Below are positions 57,601-64,000 of a stretch of DNA of 64,000 bases, piece after piece. The stretch is from Pectinophora gossypiella (taxonomy: Eukaryota > Arthropoda > Insecta > Lepidoptera > Gelechiidae). The notes under the pieces were generated by a model. It made no database searches and was not told where the DNA came from. It saw only the letters and a list, made by a program, of their open reading frames with translations. Position numbers and translations under genes: made by a program. Within the stretch, counting starts at the first letter, position 1, and each line of letters opens with the position of its first letter. The stretch covers positions 10,446,236-10,510,235 of the forward strand of contig NC_065426.1 of assembly GCF_024362695.1 (NCBI RefSeq). Direction: 5' to 3'.

Positions 57601-60600
57601 AGTTAATGTGACATGGTTTCAAAGTGTATACATATTAGTACTCGTGACCGTACTCAAAAGTATTTCCTTCGCAAGATGAACTATGTCCCCCATTGAGCTT
57701 TCTGTAAGACCAACGCGATAGGTGGTGAGCCAACAAGAAATAACAATTTCAAAAAAGCAGCCAGTGCCATTACTATTGAAAAGTTTTTACAACAAGGACA
57801 TTCTCACTTTGGGAACATTCCTGAGAACGACAGATCACCGCACAGTCTACTCGGAAAGTGCCTTGTTCCTTTTTTGAAAAGGCGCTGAAAGTACGACATT
57901 ACTGTCATACAAATAAGCGGGAAGAAAAAAAATATAAAACACTATTCCCGCCCACTCTAAATTTAAATTTGAACTTTTTACTTTTAATTTTTAGACGACA
58001 ACGATAGAAATAGAATTTAAAAATAGAATTGTCAAAAGGCAAAAAGTTTTTATATCCAAGATCGAAAAATAATACTGGCCATTTAATTGTTTTTCTGTAG
58101 CCATTTTAAAATGGAATACTAAAAAATATCGTATGAATCGTTTTGTTTTCTTCGAATTTTAATTTGTAAAACTCGCATCGTTTTCTCATTTAATACAATA
58201 ATCCAAAATACGATATATTTTCGAATATGAGGTTTTTTGAATGAAAACTTTTGATGACTTTAAAAATGCAGAATTCAGTTAAACAAGTTTTTAACAAAAT
58301 CGACGCAACACGGTTTTTATTAAAGGTACAGCACAAGTAAAGGAAAAAATCGTTAATTTGTTGTTCAATTACAAGAAAATATGGTTTTGCGATGACAAAC
58401 TTAATTGCGGTTGGTAAACTAATGGCGATTCGATGTATAGAGACAATAGTTTTCCAACGGTAAAGTCAAAGCCTCGGGAACCCTCGGTGCACGAGCACCT
58501 CGGACACGAATTTATCACTTTTTTTTAATGACTCACCATTAACAGGCTTCCCGTTCCTGGCTGCTCCAGCACTGCCAGGCCTCGGCGGGGGTGGGTTGGT
58601 GGGGCGGGCGGGGGTGGAGGGGGGCCGCTCCCGGAGTGGAGCGGTGGATGTGGTGGAGTTATACTTGTCATCGTTCTCGAAAGGTTCAAACGCGTAGTTG
58701 GTGTTCGCTGTTGAGTAGTCCTTCCACGCTGCGTTGGGGATCAGCTGGTCCTGGGAAGGGTGTTCGTTGTAAGGGTCATTGATCTGTTTAGTTATGAAAT
58801 ATATATATCTATTCTAGTTTAGCTTTTTAAAAAAGATGATACAAAATTATGGGATGTCTAAAAAATGGTTAGGTCGAGAGTACCATAAACCGGCGAGTAT
58901 GGATGAAGACTTTGATGAAAGCGGTGTGCCAGGATCTTGTAAATTGGTGGTGTCTATTCTACCTATTTCAACGGGAAATCAGCGTGATCGTATGTTCCTT
59001 TGATTATAGATGCCATAGAGATTTTTTTTTGTTTTGGTTTTCTCCGAAGGGTAAGGCAAAGGGAACTATGCCCATACAGCCATGTCTTAGGTATTTTTTT
59101 TCCTTGATGATTAATGAAATGATGAAAGGTGATGATGATGAAATCTAAGCCCCCGCCCTCGGAGTAGACTCCTACTCCGAACCCCAGACGAATTAACTCA
59201 AAAGTCCGCATAAACTTTCGAGTTATGAAGCGGCTTCTTGGCACGAAGCGAAAATAGGCAGATACACTTTGTTTATTGAATACTCTGATATAATAAATAA
59301 CACTCGCGAATGTCTCCCGACTAACTTCGATCATTAACCACAAAACACCACTTCGTATTAATTATTTAGATTATTCAATGAAGAAAGCAACTGTCCCGTT
59401 CCCGTTTCCCGCCAAAAAGCCGATGCCATAGAGATGACATTTAAGAAGGATAATGATAACTAAAACCATAGATTTAGAATTTCTGCCCGCTACTAAGTCT
59501 ATGATTAAAATCAGGAATATGAGATTCTCAGGTATGTGAGAGGAAGGATATGATTATCTGAAAATTGTATAATCGAAATAATATCAAAAACAGATTTAAA
59601 ATCAAGACACAGATTGCCGGGATTCGAACCATCAACCTTAGGAGTCGTAATCCTACGTTCGCCGATGAGACCACGGGCGGCTTGGCATCAGAGGTTGAAT
59701 ATAAGGTAGTATTAGCAGACGGACCTTCCCCCGCTGGCCGCCGCGGCTCCTGTACAGCGTGCATGCGGCCTGCAGCAGCGCCACCAGCACGAGCGCGGCC
59801 ACGCAGCCCACCACCACGTACAGCTTGGTCTCGGCCAGGCCGAAGAAGGTACGCGCGTTGCCTTCCGAGGTGTCCACCGGGCGGGTGGATAGCACTGCGA
59901 AGAAAGTATACAGATTAATAAAGATCCTCTTGCGGTCGAAATTTCTAGATACAATAGATAATCAATGGGGTTTAGTTTTTAAAAGACATTCGATCTTACT
60001 TCTTTAATATGATACTGGTTCAAGCACGAATATTGACCAATGACAGTAGTTCATCAACATCAATCCGCATCAAAATCAGTGGCACATTAAAATAAGCGGC
60101 ACATCAAAATCAGTGGCACATCAAAATCACTGGCACATCAAAATCAGCGGCACATCAAAATCAGTGGCACATCAAAATAAGTGGCACATCAAAATCAGTG
60201 GCACATCAAATTAGTAGCACATCAAATCAGTGGCACATCAAAATCAGTAGCACATCAAAATCAGTAGCACATCAAAATCACTAGCACATAAAAATCAGTA
60301 GCACATCAATATCAGTAGCACATCAAATTCAGTAGCACATCAAATTAGTGGCACATCAAAATCAGTAGCACATCAAATTAGTGGCACATCAAAATTAGTG
60401 GCACATTAAAATCAGTAGCACATCAAATTAGTGGTACATCAAATTAATGGCACATCAAAATCAATAAGCATCAAAATCATTGGCACATCAAAATCAGTAG
60501 CACATCAAATTGGTGGCACATAAAAATTGTGGCACCAAGTGATTCACATATTAGGTTGAAGAAGCCTAAAGACTAATTGTATAATTTCAGTTTCTTTACT

Positions 60601-63446
60601 ATTAGACTCCCTCAGGAAAGACAGTAACTGTATCTAACTTCACACCGCTATAATATAGTTATGCTTGGAATTAAACCGGTGTGAAGTTAGTCTTCTTTGA
60701 TAATCCTAGATGAAGTTAATTTTTAAAGCCCTATGACAATTGGTAACCCACTTTTGATCTTCGAAAATGCTCCTCCAGAAATTCTAACTTAGGACTTGGA
60801 AGATCGTGAGCCAAATGCTCAAGCCACAGATGCCTTGATAATCAAACAACAGATACTTACAACTCTGAGGTTCAAGCAACAAGAACTCCGGGTCGACGTT
60901 CAAGTGCGCGACGCGCCCCTTGGCCAGCGTGTCCCGCACCACGCGCACCCACTTGTCCGCGTCGTCTGATTGTCCGGCGCCGTCCAGCGAGCGGGCACTT
61001 GAACCTTCGATGAGATTGGAATCGATGGACTTCAGGGTCAGTTCCGCAATGATGGATTTTGTTTCGTTTCTGGAAATAAAAAAAATATATACAGTGTGTT
61101 AGTCACCTCGTATCGAATACTGAGGGGGGAAGATTCAGACTATGATTCTGAGTTGATATCAAGTGGATTTTCCTGTCGGAAAACTGAAAATTTGTATGAA
61201 GCATTCCGCAATTTTCAAGGTAGAAAGCTAAAAATTGGTATGTATACGCGCTATTTTGTGAGCAACAAAAAAAATCGTGCATCATTTTTTTTGTGAAAAT
61301 CTGCCCCCAAGCCCTTCAAAGAAGGGGTGAAATTTTATATGGAACTTTTCGCATTTGCCAAGGAAGGAAGCTAGTGAATTTAACGCAAGTGAAGCCGCGG
61401 GCAAAAGCTAGTAGTATATAAATACTCACTGCATAAACCCGTTAACTTGCAGACCGTGGAATCCCTTAGTGCCCCCGATCTCCTGCCTCATGGCATCGGC
61501 CACCTGCTGGCTGAGGTCATCGAACTCCTTACTGCCTGGCGCCGGCGGCTTGAAGCTGTCTGCCAACCCTGTTATGCGGATCAGCATGGTGTATGCTGTC
61601 TCGCCAGGGATGGTTGGCTCGGTGGATAGTTCTTCTTCTGTAGGTTCTGAGGAGAGGTGGTTGAATTACGCATGGTATAAGATAACCAGGTATGCTGCCA
61701 AGCTATTGTTTCTATAATTGGGTGAATCTCAAAATTTCAGGTTTGGTGGCGAAATTTCATATTATTTTTTCGTGAAAAATTGGGTTCCGACATGAAAAAG
61801 ATCCCAGAGGATCCTCGGTTCCGACATGAAAAAGGAATTTTTTAATTCCCAATTTCCCCAATTTTTCACGTTTGGTGTGTCCGTGGCTCACGTTCGATAG
61901 GTCTCCCATAATACCAGCGCCGCGGCCCGTGCTAAGCACGTGTCACGGCATTATGCTGAGGGAGATCCTTTTTTTATTTTGGGCGCCTCCATTGTGTATT
62001 TAATGTCTGTATTATTTGTCTTCTTGTCTTTGTTTTTTTTTTTTGTTCTATTTTTTTTTATTTCCTGTAATGTAAGTTTGTAAATGTGGCGTCCAATATG
62101 GAAATAAATATTTTCTTTCTTTCTTTCTTTTCTTTCTATATGACAGTTCGCCACCAAACTTGGCACATTTTGATATTTACCCAATTAGTGCGACAAAGAG
62201 GAACGTGAAGCAAAGTATTACATCGTAACGAATACTGAGGGGGATGATTCAGACCATGATTCTGAGTTGATATCAAGTGGAATTTCCCGTCTAGTAGGTT
62301 AGGTAGGGTAGGTTATGGAGAGTGCTGCACCGACAAGAGCGTGGCTCTTAAATTGATGATGATGAGGTTAGGTCCATGGTATAAGAAAACCAGATATATT
62401 TAAAAGTGACAGCTAACATTTCAAAGTTAGCCCAGCTGACGTCATCCCACCCTGGGTTGCCATTTCGTAAAAAATAAATTACCCACGACCCACGTTTTTA
62501 ATTTACTTTGCAAGGAAATTTTGAACTTTAGTAAAAGATATAATTACAGTTTTAATGATTTTGTGACAAGTAATAGAAATTAAATACATTAGTCAGTAAT
62601 TCACTTAATTTTCAGTAATAAATACGTCCTTGGAATGTTGGAGATACCAATTTAATGGTAACACTTACGTCATTAAAGGGCTAGCAATGGCGGCTTGTCA
62701 TAGGATTGAGCATACCTGGTTTTTCTTATACCAATGAATTACGGTATTTTTTGAAGTAGTTTCTACCCCTACTAAGCAGCAGTCTCTTCCAGGCAACCTT
62801 TTTGTAATTTGAATACAAGCCAATCTTACCCGGGCCGCAAGCCTTGATGCATATCTTCTCCTCGGTCACTATGGGGGTAGTCAGGTGTTTGCTGGTGCGT
62901 TTGTTGACCGCGTCGAAGCCTCCGCCTTGGGTGATGAACATCATGTACAGGCACTGGTCGTCCGTGAACGCTAGGTCCTGGACATAAGAGTAATACCGTC
63001 AGAACATATCACATGGATTAGAACATAACAAACCAGCTCTAGTCTAATACTCTCTTACAAGAGGAACGAATTTCATTAGCGCGTTTTAGGTAACTACGCA
63101 CATCACTACGACTCCAGCACTACATTCTCCAGAAACGACGTGTTTGGGTCAACGCCATCTAGCGACTAATTCTAGTACTACTTAAGTTTATATTAAAAGC
63201 GCGTTTTAATTTCGTACACCGCCATCTAGTGGTCGCTCCAAGTGAACTACTCACCCGTGATTCTCCAGTATCTCTGCTCCTGAGGAAGCTGAGCGTGGTG
63301 AGCCCGTCAATGAGGCTGCCAGAAGCCGCCGTGATGTGCTGGTTCGGGTCCAGCTTGGGCGCCGAGTAGCCGCTGACCCACGTGTTCATGATGAAGGGGC
63401 GGTTGGAACGAGGGTCCACCCAGCCGATTATTGCGTCTGTTTGCGA
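54605..63446 (-). CDS. DOMON + SEA-like + transmembrane protein, 8 visible exons, 5' partial
   Basis: Exons in coding order: 63255-63446, 62830-62977, 61430-61637, 60861-61069, 59725-59894, 58537-58783, 57040-57175, 54605-54956 (TAA). The frame is continuous for 553 residues. The first two exons encode the end of a DOMON fold (DAIIGWVDPRSNRPFIMNTW, LTTLSFLRSRDTGES, DLAFTDDQCLYMMF). The next two encode a SEA-like module (AYTMLIRITGL, LQVNGFMQNETKSIIAELTL). A single membrane segment (YVVVGCVAALVLVALLQAAC) follows, then a Pro-rich, disordered cytoplasmic tail with DFYFMPSQRKYEGEVVRVF and a final run of RGTGDR-type repeats. DOMON folds in general bind haem or sugars; nothing here decides which. 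The donor after 59725 is the unusual GTCCGT. The 5' exons, including any signal peptide, are outside the window. A one-to-one fly orthologue could not be assigned. Confidence 0.8.
54660..54800 (-). repeat. 18-bp coding tandem repeat in the last DOMON-gene exon
   Basis: Units close to GGTCACCGGTACCCCTAC on the plus strand encode RGTGDR-like hexapeptides; flanking units (NDDRRG, DRGKGD) are diverged. The frame is preserved. Confidence 0.75.
55016..55262 (+). mobile_element. Repeat S (retroelement 3' end)
   Basis: CGGGGCGGAAGGCAAGAGGG, GAATACTACACCGACAAGAG, CGTGGCTCTTGAATT and a (TGATAA)n tail. The last part recurs at 62306-62370. Confidence 0.6.
55263..56325. other. Intron stretch with nothing recognised
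   Basis: AT-rich intron of the DOMON gene, with a short repeat-H tail (55951-56010, CTGCCCACCCCAATAG). Confidence 0.45.
56326..56398 (-). tRNA. tRNA-Arg-TCG: tRNA-Arg (anticodon UCG)
   Basis: In minus orientation a 73-nt cloverleaf without intron: acceptor GACCGUG pairing CACGGUC with discriminator G, D-arm GCCU/AGGC, anticodon stem UCGGA/UCCGA with loop CUUCGGA (anticodon UCG, reading CGA), and T-arm GCAGG UUCGAGU CCUGU. All stems pair (one G-U). Unlike the SINE heads it has no retroposed body. It lies within the last intron of the DOMON gene, on the same strand, with its own internal A and B boxes. Confidence 0.96.
56399..56734. other. Intron stretch with nothing recognised
   Basis: AT-rich intron DNA downstream and upstream of the tRNA gene; no further feature. 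Confidence 0.4.
56735..56990 (+). repeat. Repeat I copy
   Basis: GCATGCCTATATTTCCCATA, then CCATTACATGGGACTTAAAC, ATAGCTGGCGAGGAGTGGGT and ACAGAGGTGTAAC; related fragments at 29030 and 49238. Confidence 0.5.
57513..57652. mobile_element. MITE-F copy
   Basis: Tips TACAGTCATGAGCAAACA and ATTAGTACTCGTGACCGTA. Confidence 0.75.
57740..58536. other. Intron stretch with nothing recognised
   Basis: AT-rich intron between two DOMON-gene exons. Confidence 0.45.
58790..59612. other. Intron stretch with nothing recognised
   Basis: AT-rich intron of the DOMON gene. No repeat match was noticed. Confidence 0.4.
59613..59681 (-). pseudogene. tRNA-like sequence (tRNA pseudogene or SINE head)
   Basis: Minus strand has GCCGCCCGTGG, an anticodon-like hairpin TAGGA-TTACGAC-TCCTA (would be ACG) and GGTTCGAATCC as a B box. 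The T stem does not pair and the acceptor pairs only over about four bases, so a functional tRNA is unlikely. It starts 44 bp downstream of the DOMON exon that has the odd donor. Confidence 0.5.
60075..60545 (+). repeat. 17-bp minisatellite in a DOMON-gene intron
   Basis: About 27 copies of a unit near GGCACATCAAAATCAGT, with variants lacking one A or with TTAGT. The array ends ~315 bp before the neighbouring exon. Confidence 0.92.
61091..61175. mobile_element. MITE-E left half
   Basis: ACAGTGTGTTAGTCACCTCG, then AATACTGAGGGGGGAAG and GATATCAAGTGGATTTTCC. It begins about 20 bp from a DOMON-gene exon. Confidence 0.6.
61290..61412 (+). repeat. Repeat M-like 3' end next to a splice donor
   Basis: CAAGCCCTTCAAAGAAGGGG and ending GAAGCCGCGGGCAAAAGCTA with GTA, 17 bp from the exon at 61430. 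Confidence 0.5.
61717..62185. mobile_element. TA1 MITE with a nested retroelement
   Basis: Left arm 61717-61785 (ATTGGGTGAATCTCAAAAT, GTTTGGTGGCGAAATTTC, TTTTTTCGTGAAAAATTGGG) is the inverse of the right arm (61853-61870 plus 62138-62185). TA directly flanks both tips (61715-61716, 62186-62187). A second partial copy without the insertion is at 1-93. Confidence 0.85.
61871..62137 (+). mobile_element. Retroelement 3' end nested in TA1
   Basis: A 267-bp insert with GC-rich start, then ATGTGGCGTCCAATATGG, AAATAAATATTTTC and a (TTTC)n tail, like a 5'-truncated LINE or a SINE. Against the empty site at positions 38-50, about seven bases of target appear lost and no clear duplication is seen. Confidence 0.75.
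62214..62292. mobile_element. MITE-E left half
   Basis: TACATCGTAACGAATACTGA through GATATCAAGTGGAATTTCCC. Confidence 0.6.
62306..62370 (+). repeat. Repeat S tail
   Basis: GTGCTGCACCGACAAGAGCG, TGGCTCTTAAATTGATGATG, as at 55210-55260. Confidence 0.5.
62377..62733. mobile_element. MITE-T, full length
   Basis: Terminal inverted repeats TGGTATAAGAAAACCAGATA and ATACCTGGTTTTTCTTATACCA-type right tip. The body matches 37894-38105. A lone similar tip (TGGTATAAGATAACCAGGTA) is at 61673-61693. Confidence 0.75.
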
Positions 63447-63472
63447 CTGTGAAGAGATGATTTTGGTGTTAT

Positions 63473-63818
63473 GATGATGATGTGATCCAGCCGATTTCGG
63501 CTACGGCGACTGCTTCAACTCCGACGTTCATGTGCTCGCATGTGGCTTATATAGCCAATCTTGTTGGAAAAGATCCTCGCACATAGTGGGCATGTGAGTA
63601 CACCATTTAAATATGCATAATTGATCGCCGTAGGCGGTCGGGCTTTCAATTCATCGCGCTTGGCGTCAAGCTCTAAGCGCCGTCGATGTTCAAATTCATG
63701 AACTTTGGTGTGAACCAAAGCTCTCCATTCCGGGCGATTAGCGGCTAGATTTTCCCACTGACATGGCTCAATGCCGCACTTTTTCATGTGCCGCTTTAGC
63801 ACGTCTTTGCACACGCTT
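63473..63818 (-). mobile_element. 5'-truncated LINE end with 12-bp target duplication
   Basis: TTTTGGTGTTAT flanks it at 63461-63472 and 63819-63830. The minus frame of ~99 residues (MCKDVLKRHMKKCGIEPCQW, RPEWRALVHTKVHEFEHRRR) ends in a C2H2-like finger CPLCARIFSNKIGYISHMRA. The tail is an ATC/TGA run. It is the C-terminal end of a LINE protein, not a host zinc-finger gene. Confidence 0.88.
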
Positions 63819-63830
63819 TTTTGGTGTTAT

Positions 63831-64000
63831 AAATATATTTGTCGCGCTGTGAAAACTTCGTTAGCACGTTCTAGGCTATCTGCGTTGAATGATAAGCGCC
63901 ATCTGTTATATGGGCAGAACCACCTGCTCAATTAACTGGGTCCGCCTCAGAATAACCCACTCCTAGCATATCTTGAGTGATTCTTTATTGTACACATAAT
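63831..64000. other. Intron or upstream DNA of the DOMON gene, nothing recognised
   Basis: No exon with plausible splice signals was seen; the 5' exons must lie further out. Confidence 0.4.

Noticed and set aside
60075..60545. CRISPR-like array
   Set aside because: The units are directly joined without unique spacers, there are no cas genes and the host is a eukaryote; it is a minisatellite.
63515..63814. A host C2H2 zinc-finger gene
   Set aside because: It is bounded by a 12-bp target duplication and a short repeat tail, and the text matches LINE C-terminal ends.

Overview
This is a repeat-rich insect nuclear window, most likely from a moth (Lepidoptera, noctuid-like). Genes are split into short exons with GT/AG junctions. 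They sit among tRNA-derived SINEs, foldback MITEs and decayed LINEs of types I associate with Lepidoptera. The species cannot be fixed from sequence alone. Repeat family names used here (SINE-A, B, C, D, H, I; MITE-E, F, J, K, P, T, V; TA1; repeats L, M, N, Q, S; LINE-G, O) are my own labels.

Layout. (1) 134-11987, plus strand: the last 12 exons of a membrane protein with APD-type (DUF4792/DUF4793-like) features; its 5' end lies off the window. (2) 14725-22273, minus: a complete BEL/Pao LTR retrotransposon with identical 533-bp LTRs, a CTACT target duplication, a tRNA-Phe primer site and one 1770-codon gag-pol frame. (3) 23748-33555: a serpin cluster. Two intronless minus-strand paralogs (400 and 672 aa) face a three-exon plus-strand serpin (404 aa). 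The 672-aa copy carries about 270 extra residues, mostly Thr/Ser/Asp/Ala 5-residue repeats, inside what should be its reactive-centre loop. This is the most unusual thing in the window. (4) 33650-38720: nested repeats, including a 5'-truncated Jockey-like LINE inside a SINE. (5) 38726-49782, minus: a complete nine-exon phytanoyl-CoA dioxygenase gene (322 aa). Its introns hold many repeats and a dead Rbx1 retrocopy. (6) 49783-54600: AT-rich intergenic DNA with a hAT-type element bounded by a perfect 8-bp duplication. (7) 54605-63446, minus: the last eight exons of a DOMON + SEA-like + transmembrane protein, 5' end off the window, with a tRNA-Arg(UCG) gene inside one intron.

The genes do not form an operon-like system. 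The only functional cluster is the serpins. The three-exon serpin has a consensus inhibitory hinge and a predicted P1 Arg. The intronless pair share a non-consensus hinge and a similar promoter layout, so they look like a duplicated, functionally diverged sub-branch. Exon coordinates were derived by hand from splice sites and reading-frame continuity; every joined model closes in frame.
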